Shown: piece by piece, positions 1-13,848 of the stretch
How positions within the stretch are numbered: the first letter of the stretch is position 1
Layout: the number at the start of each line of letters is the position of its first letter
NCBI GenBank assembly: GCA_907163375.1
Contig: CAJQUW010001859.1
Coordinates: forward strand, 620,001 to 684,000
From: Prostheceraeus crozeri
Lineage: Eukaryota; Platyhelminthes; Polycladida; Euryleptidae
Direction of reading: 5' to 3'
DNA: 64,000 bases
Translations under genes and position numbers: made by a program
Notes under the pieces: generated by a model
Databases searched by the model: none
Seen by the model: the letters and a program-made list of their open reading frames with translations, nothing else
What the model was told of the DNA's origin: nothing

Positions 1-3000
1 TATTACTTGAGAATCTGGCTGATTTTTTTAATTATTTTGCGCCGCTTGTGTTTCCTGTTTTTTCTATTTATATATAGCCTATATATATATGTATAATCCA
101 ATTGTGATTTTCAACTCAAGAGAGTGCTCAACTATGTAGGAGCAAAATAAGCCAAGTTGTTAAGAGAAAACTGCTTGAATTTCGGTACTTAAAGTTTCAT
201 GTATATTGCATACAATCATCAGCCGAATGTATATATATATATATATATATATATATCAAGATAATCAATATATTAATTATGTCATTATATGTGTCATATA
301 TTCAATAGATATCACTTTAAACACACTACTGGCAATCGCATATGTTAGGCGATTGCCACAAGTGTGTTTAAAGCAATATTTAATGAATGCCCGTCGAAAT
401 TTCACTAACTTGCTAATTGCAAGTCTATCAAGATAACTCATCAGAAGCATTCAATCTTCTTTGCTGAAATTCGAATAATGATGGATGTACAAACTTTGAT
501 CTATAGCCTACTAATACAATGTGTGCCGAGACTATACTTTACCACAGAATATCGTGATCTTGAAACGTCAGGAGTAATAATCAACAGGAGCGATTATTCT
601 GATAAATTTCCACATTTTTCAATTGCATTATCATAATATGCGGATATTTAGTCGTTATTACCTTAAGAAATGGTACTTGAAACTTGTTCTGCCGGTTTGA
701 TAGGCCATTGATTTGTTATATGACTTTGAACAATGAAACAATTGTCATGTGAAAATTGTACGCTGCTTTATTGACAACTCAGGAATGATCAGTTAAAAAA
801 TATTGTAGCATCAACTAGTACCGCAAAAACATCAATTTATAAAGCTCATCTTTCAAATAAACGCGAAAGGTTTTAACCTATCAAAGAAGGTTGCTAATGA
901 AATGACCCTTTATTGACTCCTCTTCAGTCAGAATAAGGTGTTTCGTATGGCTTGATTGTACAAAAAAGACAGAGAAGTCTATGAACACCCAAACATGTTG
1001 GACTTCTTCTATTCTGAGCTCTCAGAAAAGTAGAAATGCATTTTACTTTTGCTGATAGGCGTTTGTAGCTGATAGTCTAGCTCTCAGGGGGTGGTTACAC
1101 AATACAGAAGTTACTTAGAAGTTTCTTTAACGTGTCACATCAGGGCGCTCATCGAAGTTACTATAATGACCCAGTCACACTATCTCTCAGCTAACACATT
1201 ATTTGCCACGCCCGAAATTCTTCGTCACCCCGCACCGAAGACCATTCAAGTTGCTAGTTGCTCTCAGGGTAGGTCACACTTGACAGTTGTACTCGTTATA
1301 ATAACTTGATTGACGTTTGAAGTCGGCAACGAAAACCTCAATGTAGGCATTTAATTCGCCAATTGCTCAACTATCGACCATCAGCTCTCATGTGTGAACA
1401 TACCTTAACTTCCATTGTAGAGAGGTTTTATTGTTGACAGTTTCTATGGCCGTGAAAAATGGAACTTTCCACATGGTGCGGTGCGGGAATAGATTTTTAT
1501 CTAAAGGGAATTCCCATATATGGGATAGCTGTGAAATAAAGGTTCGAATGTATCAGAAGCGCGTTATTATAGCCACAAGAAGACTTTAAATGCAATCCTT
1601 GGCTAAGTTACAGCATGGCATCAACTATGAAATATACAGCTTGATGCGTCATGTGACACTGTTAATGAAGCATCCTCGCGATATCTTAAAGGCATTTTGG
1701 CCTAACAATGGTCATGTAATAATTTGTATATTTTTCAGTGTACGAGTATTATTGCCGGTGCGCATGTCTTACAGACACCAGTTGCGGATGGATTTGGGCG
1801 CTGCAGGCCGAGGTACAACGACTCCACAGCCGCTCATGACATTATGGAATTCAAACTTGCAGACCACAGCCTCACACAGCAGGCTTCGATTCAACTCAAC
1901 CTATTGTCAACTGCAAAAGCCGTTTCGTGGTCGTATCTCATGCTGCAAAATATTAGAGACTTGCATTTAGCCATTCGCATTCCATAATCAACATTTAGCG
2001 TTGCGACGTATGGTCAAAACGACGACTTGAGTCTGCCATTTCTTAAATGTTGCTTTTACTGACCTCAGAACTTGAAACATTTTCTTCAGATATTCCTTCT
2101 TACAATCAAATCGCACAGAATATCAGAATGTTAATAATGAATAAGTTGTTCGACTCTAAAAATCTACATTTGGTTTCAATTTCAGCAAATTACAAAGTTC
2201 GAATAGTGACTTATATCACACAATCTTTCATCTCCCCTGCCTAGAGCTTTCATCGTTGCTCACCGCTGGTATTGACGGTGAGGATCCTAAAAGGAACAGG
2301 AAGAATTTGCACCCTTCGAACAGCGAATTAAAAGCTAGAGTTGATGTTGCAAACCAGATAACGAAGAACTGCACTACAAAATTTCGAGTATCGCGATTGC
2401 TATTAGGCCTACTACATTTTCAAAAAGTCTTAGTTGCCGTGGCTATACAAATTTACAGTTTTACGCATCCTGACTGGTTTAGTAACTGGTCTAGAAAAGT
2501 TTCTAAGATATCGTTAGCGTGATGGACTTATCAGTAAAAGTTTTCACCCTGCAGTCAAGGAAATGGCCCATTCTTTCATAGACCATCATCTGAATTTACC
2601 AGACTTTCAGCGACCATTGATTCGACAAATCACGGAATTCATTGGTCGTTTTAACCATTGGTTGGCTTTTAAGATCGTTGTAGATATCTGCCTGTTAAGC
2701 GTTAACTATTAACACATAGTAGGCCTACTTGCATTCATTAATTACTTCCAATATATATCATACATATGACTCCATCTGAAATATGAGTAAAAATCTGTGT
2801 CATAATTGGTAGGCTATTATAAATTCCAGTAGAATATTGCACTGTGTGATCAACAAGAAAAGTGTTTCCATTTCGCTACTGGCATCAGACACTCACAGAA
2901 ACGTAGTCAACATCATGACGTTCCAAAGACGTCACCATTCATCTGAGACGTCCATGACCAAAACGGGAAGTTTTAATGACCTTCTGCAAAAGACGTCAAA

Positions 3001-3499
3001 ACGACAGCCATTACATGACGTCAGTGTGTTTATCCTGGTAAGCGAGCGACATGATCAATCAGTCACAAATGTTCAATTACCATGATACGAGTAAGCAATT
3101 GAAATATGTCGAAGCTGATTTCTGTTTGTTTTCTTTAATCTCGCTTTCTATTTTCTCAATTCTTCTTTTCCCTCATTCTCCTCGCTTCTTATTTTCCTTA
3201 TATTCTCTATATTATTTATGATGTTCATCACCTATCCATGATCTAAGAACTTTATGCTATACTTATATGAATGGATGATCGGAAGGTATGGAACATCCTC
3301 AATTTAATATGAAATAACATTTCTGTCTACCAATTAGTTTGTAGAGGAAAAACGAGCATAGTAGCATTTCTAAGGCCTTTCGGCTGGTCTTTTCAGAAAA
3401 ACATCCAGCAACATACAGAACAAAATGTGAAGCGATAGATACATAGTCAAAAAGGTAGAACGGTTAAATCAATTCGAAAGTGAATTCCTTTTGTTTACG
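1..3499. other. Host sequence, no gene recognised
   Basis: AT-rich, stop-dense sequence. The open frames here are short, lack recognisable motifs and overlap each other on both strands. One stretch (about 1730-1985) is open in two frames after a possible acceptor (tttttcag), but nothing in it is recognisable. TAGGCCTA occurs at 2404 and 2720. Confidence 0.5.
230..256. repeat. (AT)n microsatellite
   Basis: About thirteen uninterrupted AT dinucleotides, read directly. The short open frame crossing it (Tyr-Ile repeats) is an artefact. Confidence 0.95.
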
Positions 3500-3524
3500 T
3501 AGCGGTGGATCGAGCTTCTTAATT

Positions 3525-4112
3525 TCAATAGCCTCGATTCGCAGCAGGCGGTCTGTCCTTCCAAATGCAATGACAGAGAAGCGTTCTCTCGCATGCGACG
3601 TCACTGCAAGTACATTGCAAAAGATGTGAAGTGACAGCAGTGCGTTGACGACCAGTGCACCCTTTCAAAAGCCATAGCGGTACATGTTCTTTAATGCGAT
3701 CTGCCAGACATCTCCTTGTCAATCTGATATAGACGCAATTACTCGAACAATTGCAGGAATATTTGTAGATTACTGATGAAAAGGAGGTGACTGACAGCCG
3801 ATCTTTGACACGGGACACATCAATGCTCTTTGAACTGAAAATGACACTAGGTCTAGCAGAGAAGAAATTGGCTTCAACAAGTCTGCGAACAGAACGTCTA
3901 ACATTCAACGCTTGTTGATCGCCGTAAAACGGTAAACGAATATATACAGGTTTCTTCTCAACGATGGGAAACTAATCTTTTACAATTTCTGTACGCTTCA
4001 TGATATTGTCGATAAAATTTACAGGATACGAATTACCTAATAAAAGTCGACGGACAAGTGCAAGTTCATCATCAACAAAATCTTCAGAGCAAATACGCCT
4101 AGCACGAAACAT
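3525..4112 (-). pseudogene. Penelope-like element fragment: RT 3' part plus GIY-YIG endonuclease
   Basis: On the minus strand from 4112 the frame reads a reverse-transcriptase thumb-like stretch (FRARRICSEDF...DEL, then NSYPVNFI). An in-frame TAG follows, then the linker KKPVYIRLPFYGDQQ, then a GIY-YIG-like block (VIYKYSC...VYIRLTRRCLADRIKEH). This order matches the C-terminal half of Penelope-like retroelement proteins, in which the GIY-YIG domain is the endonuclease. The usual 'VYIG.T' is VYIRLT here, so a conserved glycine is lost. With the in-frame stop and the missing 5' end, this is a dead copy. No partner end was found nearby. Confidence 0.75.
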
Positions 4113-4319
4113 AGAGAGTCATCCTTAATTTAATAATTAAGCAAAATCAAAATTAAGCCAGGCTTTCGAAGAACTCTTTAAATTTTAAAAACGTAGCTCC
4201 GACTCATGAATTCTCAAATTGACAGGACTCTGACAGAACATCTGATTTGATTGGTGTCCCTGTTTTGATAAGGTTTTCATTTAAAATGTCATAATTTCCG
4301 CCATACTTGATTAAACTAG

Positions 4320-4875
4320 CTGAAATCCCACTAAAGTGGGATCGACGATTGCATATATACGTCGGTCCGACATGATGCGACCATTTGCGTTGATGGTGTG
4401 GTGACTGTCCATTTTGGCAGCTGTCTCGAAAGTGGCGAGTTCGATTCTTCCCAAATTCTCTTCAATGCTATTCTCTTGGTGGTTAAATATTAATTGTGAT
4501 AAAAGATATAACTTAAGCTTTTAATTTCAAAGCAATGATGATTAACTTCAGTTTGGTTGATGCGAAGTTTAAACAAAAGTTCTATAACTGCCAATACATT
4601 TACTCCCTGAATAAAATAACCCTAACATGTTTTTTCTTAGATTTCGTACTAATTCCTCATATGATCGTTTGACAATATAATACTCGAAATTAATCTCGGC
4701 TGGTAGGACTGGAACCTGCGACTCCAGGTTATCTAGACCAGTCTTTCTAGCACTTTGACAGCTTGTGTCTGCTACCGAGCCTTCACCACACACATCAATT
4801 GTCATAGAAATTATGAATAAATATTTCGTCATAATTGTTACTACCGATATTAAGACCAGGGGTGGGATCGATTCT
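4320..4875. repeat. Pair of tRNA-SINE-like copies in inverted orientation
   Basis: At 4393-4450 (+) and 4690-4800 (-) there are related stretches. Both share a TTGATG-TGTGGTGA core and a tRNA B-box-like motif (GAGTTCGATTC on +; GGTTCCAGTCC on -). Sequences containing GGGATCGA or its complement lie at the outer edges (about 4339 and 4862). I read this as two decayed tRNA-derived SINE copies facing opposite ways, or one fold-back unit. No intact tRNA cloverleaf is visible. Confidence 0.35.
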
Positions 4876-4913
4876 AAGTCGAGCCTTGAAGTTATATTGT
4901 AAAAGAAAGCCAC

Positions 4914-6659
4914 AAATTATACGAGCGTCCAGCATACAATATTTTTGATTATACATAGCAGCTGAAATCACATTATAAACAGTTTTGTTGTTAAAGTATA
5001 CTTTGAAAATATGTCAGTGTGTGACCCGCGGCAAAAACAGTGACCTGTCGACCCGGTGACCTGCGGATACGTTTTCAGTCTTGAGTGATGTATGCGCAAG
5101 CTTCTCTTTTACAAAAATCATTTTCAAAAATCAGGGCATCAATTCTAAATGAATGAACTCCTACTTTGGGATATCTAATATACCTAAAATACATGTATAA
5201 TAGGGGCATATTAATAATGTTGCAATGGCAGTTATCAATTAATTGCAGACAATGAACATTACAGCAAGGCTCATTCAAAGATGGTTTCCTTTCTTGAATG
5301 AAAGATGAAAAACCCGCGCGCATTTTGGAAAATACTCCCCACCCCTTGCACGCAACTGCACGCTTTTTGCCTATAGCACTACCGTCTCTCTGACTGAGCA
5401 CGTATATGGATGGCCCCTTAAGGTTATTGTGCAAAATAGTGCATTCATGGTACCGTTTATATGAGAATTTTCACAGGATTCCCATAGAGATCTACTGTGA
5501 TGTGGGGAGAATCGCTTCACACGACAATTCTGGTCTTTTCCTAGCCATATACGATCTCAAGCACGAGCAGCTGCACATGGGTGAGTCTGCGCAGATGTCA
5601 AAAATTTGAATGCAATTATCTCAACCATTGAAAGAGTTATCTCCATGTGTTCTGCATGGCGGAAAATTAGCAAATTGTTAAAATTGGCATGGATTGTGTT
5701 TGCTAACCAAATAATTCTGGATGAAAAATCAATCCTATCTTGCGGACTTCTGTCATTTGACAGGTCTCTGACACTGTGACTCAGAAACCCTGAATACCAA
5801 ACTTGCATTTTTGAAAACAGACCGTATTTCACGCTCATTATTTTGTTTTAGTGTGCATTTTTGGTGAACACAACTTCCATGTTCAAAAACTGACATTTAT
5901 TTTGTATAAAAATACGCATCAATACGAAAATATATTAAAATTTTTGGCATCAATACACAATACTAATTCGGTACAGAAATATCTCATCAGTGAAATTCGA
6001 AATAATTAAACAAGCATCTTTACATCGACACATTTCTGATAATTATGCAATTTACACATATCTTAATGTCACATGTACCATCACACAATATCAAATTCTA
6101 GCACATTCAAAATATAAAACATTCTGCAGGATATTACGAAAATACAAAATATAATCACAAGTATACTACTATTCACAGGTAAAATACTGATATTTACACA
6201 TTTATATAGAAGCAGACAGCACTTATCGAAATATGTAAGAAGCCCCGAAGTCACTATCGAATGGAGTAAAACGTTTTTCAGTGGCATTGATCTGATCAAG
6301 CGTTTTGATCAATGAATTCCTTTCATCGAAGGCGGAGAACAAAGCGGGGAAAATCTTCAACCAACGGCTATCAATGTGACGTAGGAGAACAAGGGAATGC
6401 TATAAAAGAGAGAGCGGAAACTTAATTTTTTCAAATCTGTGGCAGAGGTGATTTGAAAAAAATCTTTATACACGCATATATCAAAACATAATCATACACT
6501 TAAAAGCAATCAATCATAGAACATCAAAAACAAATGTAAATTTCTAGACTACGAGGTGAATGTACCATCCTGGTAGATTTGCTTTTTAAAACTGCAGTTG
6601 CTTTATTTTACGAATGTAATGTATGTCCTGCATGTATATTCATTCTTTAATATTTAAGT
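4914..6659. other. Host sequence, no gene recognised
   Basis: Short unrelated open frames only. At about 5015-5070 there is a GTGACC/GACCCGG-rich stretch that resembles the ends of the hAT-type MITE at 6726-7232, probably a remnant of the same family. Confidence 0.4.
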
Positions 6660-7335
6660 CAAGGATGTTGTAATCTTAGTGGTACAGCGGCTAAACACTT
6701 GACCGAGCGTTCCTTTGGTCCAGAGCAGCGATGGAACCGGGTAACGGTTGCGTGACCCGGTGAACCGCTGACTCGAAAGGACACTGACCTGGTGACCCGA
6801 ACTTCTTGTTTCTATTTATTTGAGATACATATTGATTTCGGGGAAAAAGAAGGCAGTACATAGTTTACTGAACTTAATAAGCTTAATCTTATAATAATCT
6901 TAGTAGCAATGAGTAGGCTGATAGCTACATTTCAGGGGCTACACTTCTCCCCAAGGATTTGCGGAAGCCAAAATTGGGGCGTGTATTGCACTGATCCAAT
7001 TGCCATGTGGTTGTGCTTCATGGCTTACAATGAAGTTCTTGGTGTGTTGAACCTTAACGCTTGACGCTGTCATCCTGTAACAAGCATGATAAAATAAATA
7101 GCAACCGTTACTATACAAATTAATTAAAACAGCGAAAATAGAAAAGCGGGTCACCATATTTGAGCATTGAGCACCCAGTGAACCGGCGCAAAATAGTTAC
7201 CCAATTGACCTAGTGAACTGGTTCTATCGCTGGTCCAGAGGTTGTGTCCCGAAAGTGTCATTGGGAGTCGGCTGGAACTTGGGTATTCCGACTAAAAGTA
7301 TTACTAAAAACTATCGATTGTAGAGCAATTAATTA
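6660..7335 (+). repeat. tRNA-derived SINE-like copy split by a MITE
   Basis: Two halves, 6670-6725 and 7233-7335, together align with the SINE-like copy at 14780-14985. Shared blocks are a tRNA-like head (CTAAACACTTGACC / TTAAGTGCTTGACA), a B-box-like zone next to CCAGAG, and the tail CCCGAAAGTGTCATTGG. The halves are separated by the insertion at 6726-7232 with a duplicated 8-mer. Confidence 0.5.
6726..7232. mobile_element. Non-autonomous hAT-type MITE
   Basis: The unit is 507 bp with terminal inverted repeats: CAGCGATGGAACCGG at the left and the complement of CAGCGATAGAACCAG at the right. It is flanked by a perfect 8-bp direct repeat, GTCCAGAG (6718-6725 and 7233-7240). An 8-bp duplication and a CAG terminus are hallmarks of the hAT superfamily. 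There is no transposase inside; the interior has repeated GTGACC/CCCGGTGAACC motifs near both ends. Confidence 0.75.
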
Positions 7336-9570
7336 CTTATCTGTCCGCAGTCAAATATAAAGGCTGGCATCGCTTCTTTAATGATGTAGGGCAGTCCATG
7401 AATCTACTTTTTATCGAGATAGTAGGCCTATATAAAAATGCCGATCTACGATCTAAACATAAAGACTGGAAAATATGAGTTTGAGCACAAAGCTATTTAT
7501 TTTCAATATTAAACTGAAGAACATAGTTGCACGTTCAGTTGTTATCATCAGAAATATCAATGCCATCACTGATTTGAAATTTCGTTCTAGATAAAACAGG
7601 CTGATCAATTATGCTCCATCATCTATGATTGACAGTCTCAGCTCAATACGTGAAGTATGACACTCAGTGAGAGCTTCAGTTGTAAATGCAAAGTTCAATT
7701 TATGCTATGGATAACCGGATAAAGTACCTTATGCGCATTGTGCATGACATGCTCGACACACCCCTGACTTGGTGTCATGATTCATGAATTGATAGGATCG
7801 GAAAGGGAAAGTGTCACATTTGGGGCTTGTGCACATAACTTAATACACATGCACGTAACTTACATGTGTACATGTGGAATAACTCTTCTATATGAACAAT
7901 GTATGCATAATTATGCAAAGCTTCGCACATATACTTCTATTATTTTTCGGAGCTCATATTATCAGAAACAAGATTAGCACTTACATGTCCAGCAATTTTG
8001 AAAATTCGGTGAATGCGTCGAAGACTTGGTGACAAATCGACAATTATTCGAATTGGCCAGTCTTCAGTCGGAGAGATTCTCTGAATAAGATATTCCTCAT
8101 AAACTGAAAGAAACATATTTACATAACTTAGTTTATATGAAGGTTATCTAATAGATAGAACAATGAAATGACCTTTGCATGTGGTGGTGAAGTTAATACA
8201 AGTAATTAGCAAACATTCACACTGGACAATACCAGTTACATTATCAGGCGAGTTGACATTCATCTCAAGGATCATGTAAGTTTAGTTACATAAATCCTTT
8301 AATTTGCTGAATATTTAAATCTGTCAGAATTCAGTAAAACTCTTAGGTCATCTCACAGTCAAGCAAATACAATATTCGAAAATTCAATAATATATTGAAA
8401 TACATTAAACCAAAATATATGTAGAGTATAGAAATCAAATAGAAGTGGTGTCTGAGGACAAAACACGTTAGGCATTTATGCTAATTTTTAACTACAATAA
8501 CCTCATCCTAACGAAACAAGCAATTTTCTTAGACGGATTACTAACTTGGTTGGGGATATGCTTATTCAGATCTATAGACCTCTTCCTTTTGTTAGAATTG
8601 CTGCAGTCTGTGTGTCAATGTATCCGAAAAATCAAAAAGGTACTCACGGTTGTAGTTAATTGAAGTTCAATCAGGCATTGGACTCCTTAGGTCCGCTAAT
8701 TTGCAACATAAATGACCAGTTACTCTAATTCCAACAAAACTGGAGAGCCTCTCATTGTTTCGAACAAAATGATTTTCCAATGATTAACTACAAATTTTAT
8801 TTCTTCAGTGTGAGAAGCAATTTTTTAGAGTTTAACTACTTGGTCATCGCAATTTTAATAACTAATCAGGAAATCGGCTCACTTCTGACTTAAAAGATAA
8901 AATACCAATGTAATTTTCGTATTCACGTGGTCTGCAGCGATCACTCAATGGTCGAAGTTTTTTGTTTAGTTCGTTTATATTACTAAGCTAGCGACACTCA
9001 CTCACTAAGTGAAGACATGCTGTCCAGAGAGACGCAGGATATGTAAGCATAAGCCGAACGCCACAAGCTGGATGCTTTGTTGGCTATTTGTATCAGAAAG
9101 CTTGTCGTCACTAACCATGCAGTGATCCTGAAGTCTTGACCAATCAGGGTGCCAACTCTAGAGACTGTTTCATAACGCATTTTAAATTGCTTGTCTACAT
9201 AATGCTTGTACTGAAATCATAAGTAGTGATAATCGCATTTTTGAAACAACACTAAAATCATTACATTGTGTTAAAATCTTTAATCAAAATAACTGTGCTC
9301 AAATTGGAATAGGCTTATAACTGCACTAACTGCCTAACATAGAGCAGTCGGAGAATTAATGGATGGTGATAACACGGATCCTGTTTGGATACAAGGTGAA
9401 TATGGCCATTGGAAGACCTGAAGCTAAAATTGACTTTTATTACACTTGCGAAGACGTCAAGTGTGAAGCGAGCTATTCTAATCATTGACTGTGGCTGCCA
9501 CAAAATGGTCCAAAGTTGAACCTATCAGAGGGTTAAACGTCATTTCTGAAAGCCACAATATTACGTCGTT
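7336..9570. other. Host sequence, no gene recognised
   Basis: No open frame with recognisable motifs on either strand. TAGGCCTA occurs at 7423. I see nothing else structured. Confidence 0.4.
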
Positions 9571-9575
9571 ATGAG

Positions 9576-10703
9576 ACCGGAGGCACACACGATAAGCCTT
9601 AAGCCATCAGTCGTGAACAGTATTCAAACATTTAAGGTTCAATGAGAGTTGGCATGCAGAATAAGCCACAAGCCATAAGCAATAAGTCATTAGTCACAAG
9701 CCGTCTATCATTACGGAGGCAAACACCATCAGTCATCAGCTATAAGTCACAAGCTGTCACACGGCTGAGAATCCTTGGACAATTATCTTCAATAGAACCG
9801 AAGTTGTGATATAATCTGTCATTCTTTATGCTGCTTATGCTTTATTAAGCTTTATGTTCTTACAAAAATTAGAAAAATCTCATATATTTTACTATGAAAA
9901 AGTTGCAGTATTTTTTTAATTTCACTATGAAAAATTATGGAGAAAAGATAACCCTATGCTTACACCATCGACCTGTCGGAGCATTTTGTTGTCAAAAAGA
10001 CAATGCCCTTCCGTTGCAAATCTGCATAATTATATATAAAGTATCTTTACTATATTTGGGTTTGTTGAGGGAGTTCTCTCTATAAACTAAATCAGCCGCT
10101 AAGCGAATAGTTTCATCGACTGGGATATTTGTAAAAAGTGAAACTACATCAAAACTTACGAAGATATTTTTATCATTGAACAAAGTTTTATGTTCATTTA
10201 TGTTGTCAATTAAGTGTTGTGTTGATTTTAGCATGTACGTGTAGTATCAATGTGTTTTTTTAATAATATTGTCCAAGTATTTGGCTAACTTATAACTAAC
10301 TGAACCAATGGTACTAATAATTGGTCGCATCGGCTTATCAGCTTTGTGTGTTTTCACTGTTCCGTACATTCCACCAGGTTCACTGCCAGAGGGCATAATG
10401 TATTTGCACGTTTGATTTGTACACATGATTAATCGTGCGTTCATGATTTCAAGTAATTGGATAATTTTTCATAGTGAAATTAAAAAAGATACTACGTACA
10501 ACTTTTTCACAGTAATGGTTATCCCGAGAACTTTGCTCTCAACTTGGTTAAACTCATATATTTTCTTCTTCTGCCTGCTTACATTACCTGTAATGAGAAA
10601 AAACATTGACAAAATGCCTTATGGCTTATTTCTTATTGCTTATGGAGGATCGTGACGCGATTTGCGAACGATAGGTTATGGATTATGCTGTGTGCCTCCG
10701 GTC
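9576..10703. mobile_element. Terminal-inverted-repeat unit enclosing Penelope RT remnant
   Basis: The left end reads ACCGGAGGCACACACGATAA. The complement of the right end (10674-10703) reads ACCGGAGGCACACAGCATAA. Inside both ends are copies of an ATAAGCCAYAAGC-type motif (9660-9760 direct, 10613-10650 inverted). It therefore looks like a roughly 1.1-kb inverted-repeat element. No clear target duplication was found, so the superfamily is not assigned. Confidence 0.5.
9992..10444 (-). pseudogene. Penelope-like reverse transcriptase fragment
   Basis: Two adjacent minus-strand open frames carry RT motifs in order: MYGTVKTHK..DKPMRPIIS (10444-10247), then FVSFDVVSLFTNIPVDETI (10234-9992). These match the N-terminal RT core of Penelope-like elements, including the first catalytic aspartate of motif A. 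A stop or frame change separates them, and the rest of the RT and the endonuclease are missing. It lies inside the inverted-repeat unit at 9576-10703, so one element was probably inserted into the other. Confidence 0.7.
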
Positions 10704-13700
10704 AGAGGAGGAAACTTTTTATCCCTGTACTTTGCGTCGCTCACTTTTGTTGCCAATGGCCGGACAGTTACGATGCATGTGCACAAATTATATTTGCGGC
10801 TTATTGCACGTCTGGCCTTATTTATCACCATATGTCTCCGTCTCATATAATTTTGTTGTCAAATTTTGGTCGTCAGGTTGCATAATTCCACGGAATTCTA
10901 ATCATGTTACACAAAAATGCGTTTTACTCTTCAATCCCAGCCTAAGCAATGGGCTTATCATTCTTAATGATAGTCTCAATATCGAGGGTGTTAGGGAATA
11001 TGTAATCATAGGAAGTGACTAATGAGCGACTGTTTATACTTCTTTTTGTTATATACGATTAACAGACGTTAGAAGAAATTAACTGAGAGAACAGAGACGC
11101 ATGAAGCAGGTGTCAAGGCATACGAGAATTTTCCTACAAATCAAATTATACAACAAAATATAGACAGACAGAAGAGAAAATCACACGCCTGCGGCCTATT
11201 GAACATTTTGCGATTGACTTGTTATTTCTATACTGATGGCTTCGGCCATGTTATTATAAATAGCAATCAAGCTTAAAGGAAAGCCTGTTTATTGTCAATG
11301 AACTTACTGTCTTCAGACCACTCAGCAATCTTAATCCCTTTAACACCGAAGTATTTGTTGATCAATGACGATGCCTAAAAAGTAAATGCACGTGCAGAAA
11401 GATCTCAATGCATATTTCAATTACATGAATTGGAATTAATGATATGAAAGTGCATTGAGTCCGCGCAAACTAGAGCATGACATAACTAGGACATCATATG
11501 ATCAAGTTAATTTCCTTAAATTTACATAAAATGATACTTTCAAAACTTCGTCTAAGTTAGTGTACTATTAACAATCAATGATTGCGGATCTCAAATTTAC
11601 TCTAAGTGTGACTGCATTTCAAACAGTGACTTGCGTTGATGCTAATGGATGTGACCAAATATTATTGATAATTCCAGATATTGGAAAGCTGCTCATGAAA
11701 GTTATTTACTGTCACTTTTTCAGACTATCTCAATGCAGCATACCTGGAGAATAACTCAATAAAGTTTTAGTATTTCATTATGCATAATGTGTTGCACTTT
11801 GTGAAAACCGGCACACTTAAATGTCTACATAGTCATGTGAAGTCACGTGACCTTGCATTTATTGACTTTGTGACAGATGAACGGATACTGAAATGAATTG
11901 CCATATTGAAAGCAGTCGAAAAGTTCAGTAATGACAATGTCACCGAGGATAAAATTTTCAAAGCCAGTTATCATATTTCACGAATGATAGCCGCCCCCGA
12001 AAAGTAGCTGCACCTCTACTAAGGAGTTTGTGATAGTATCCGCTTGCATATGTGCATGTGTAGGCACTTACTCTTTGAGTTTTGCACTATTAAAGCCATT
12101 AATGCTGCATACTAAGCAATGGCTTCATTCCATGTATGCCCCTGGGTAAGGCACAATCAAAAGTGAATTACCGGGTAGATTGAAATGTGCAGCCTTTTAA
12201 TATTTAGTATTGGAACCTTGCCTATGTATTGGATATTGGATAATATATTGGAATTATATTGGATATTGCCTTCCTTGATATTTTACTTTCAATTTTACCC
12301 GATGACGTGACTTGCAAGTGACAAGGCAACTAAATGTAAGTACACATTGTCACTTTTAGGCGGCTCAAACAGCATAAACAGCATCAATATTGTTGTGTCA
12401 GAAATATTTTCAATTGGAAGCTATCAGAACCCGTTCTCTACGCACCGCTTTTACATACATGCAATACGATTCGACAACAAGATGTTATATAGAACTAACT
12501 ATTCGACCTTGCTAAGTTACGCTAATTATTTCGCAAAAGTCTTGTCATCAATATCATCATATCGAAAAATACTGCATGCTCAAACATGAAGCATTGCAAA
12601 AATTGTAAAAATAATAATTTAATATGTTTTTATAAAAAAATAACATAATATCATTAGGACAGTTATCATTAAATAATTCACACAAAATTTCGCAATTTAC
12701 AAGCTATTATTTACCGTTTGAAAATGTGCTGTTAGCTATACTTCCGTTTATTCACGGCATATTCACATGTCTACCGCGCACTTGACTGATAATCCCTGGA
12801 AGCGTTCCGTCATCAACCATGTGCAATTGAAGAGACACGTGCTTGCTAGGTCAGATTTCATGTGAATTCTAAGTACATATATGTATTTTCATGACAGAAA
12901 TTAATGTATTTTTGCAAGGATCAGAACAGAATCATTGGAGAAACCAAAAAGTCAGCATCTTATAACATCTCTAAGCAAGTGAATAAAATAATTGAATTTT
13001 GAGCTGCATCCGCGATCGAAAATGGGGTAATTGCTAAGGTTTCATATACTCCCGAATCTCAAATACCCGGTTCTGATACACTTTGAAGAAACGCATGTGC
13101 AAGATTTCGTGGTAAATGTACCCAGACTGACATGCCCATAGAAATTAACCATACCAGAGAAAGTCTCACTTTTACGTCTATGGACATGCCCAATGTAATA
13201 TTACAGTTCGGATATCTGAACCGCAACAAGCTATAACGCATAATTTAGTGCAGAAGACACCACGAATAGACTTATCAATTACAAACAACAGCGAAACGTA
13301 ACAGCTAAGGGCTAAGTCAAAATTGCATGTGAATAGTCAATTAAGTCAAAAAAGTCAAAAGTTAAGAGAAAGAAAAAAAGAACAACAGAACTGACCAGCT
13401 ATTGAAATGCTGAAGGCATTTCCACGAATGATAGCTAGGCTGATTCGATCTGGGCCAATAATGTTCGCGCCAGTGACGTAAAACTTCCTACGAACAAGTT
13501 CGCGAATGAAAAGTCGTATCGATCTTCCAGACACGCCGGATGTTTTGATGGCAATCGGTTGGAAGAGGTGCTGACTTGATAATGCGGAATATTTCCATTC
13601 TTTAGCCGCTTCGGCATTGTTGGCTGAGGTTCCAGCTGTCAGTGCTGAATCGATGATGTTAGACTTCGCGTACGTATCTGTACAGGTGAAATCCCACACC

Positions 13701-13848
13701 AGCGATTTACTATTGTACACGATTTAATAGTACATGATTTTAGTGCAGATATCTGTGGTTTTCCAACAATCTCAGTGTATTGCATCGAAAAACATACAGA
13801 AATTTTCATATATTTTGAGATTATATTCTTTGTTGGTGCCAATTTGTA
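10704..13848. other. Host sequence, no gene recognised
   Basis: The overlapping open frames at 10652-11022 have no recognisable motif and lie beside a repeat end. A short TTGGATA-rich stretch lies at about 12228-12265. Nothing else is visible. Confidence 0.4.

Noticed and set aside
1590..1987. Overlapping frames after a possible acceptor, considered as a host exon
   Set aside because: Open in two frames, no recognisable domain, no partner exon or clean donor; not enough to call a gene.
10652..11022. Three overlapping plus-strand frames
   Set aside because: Mutually overlapping, no motif, located across a repeat end.
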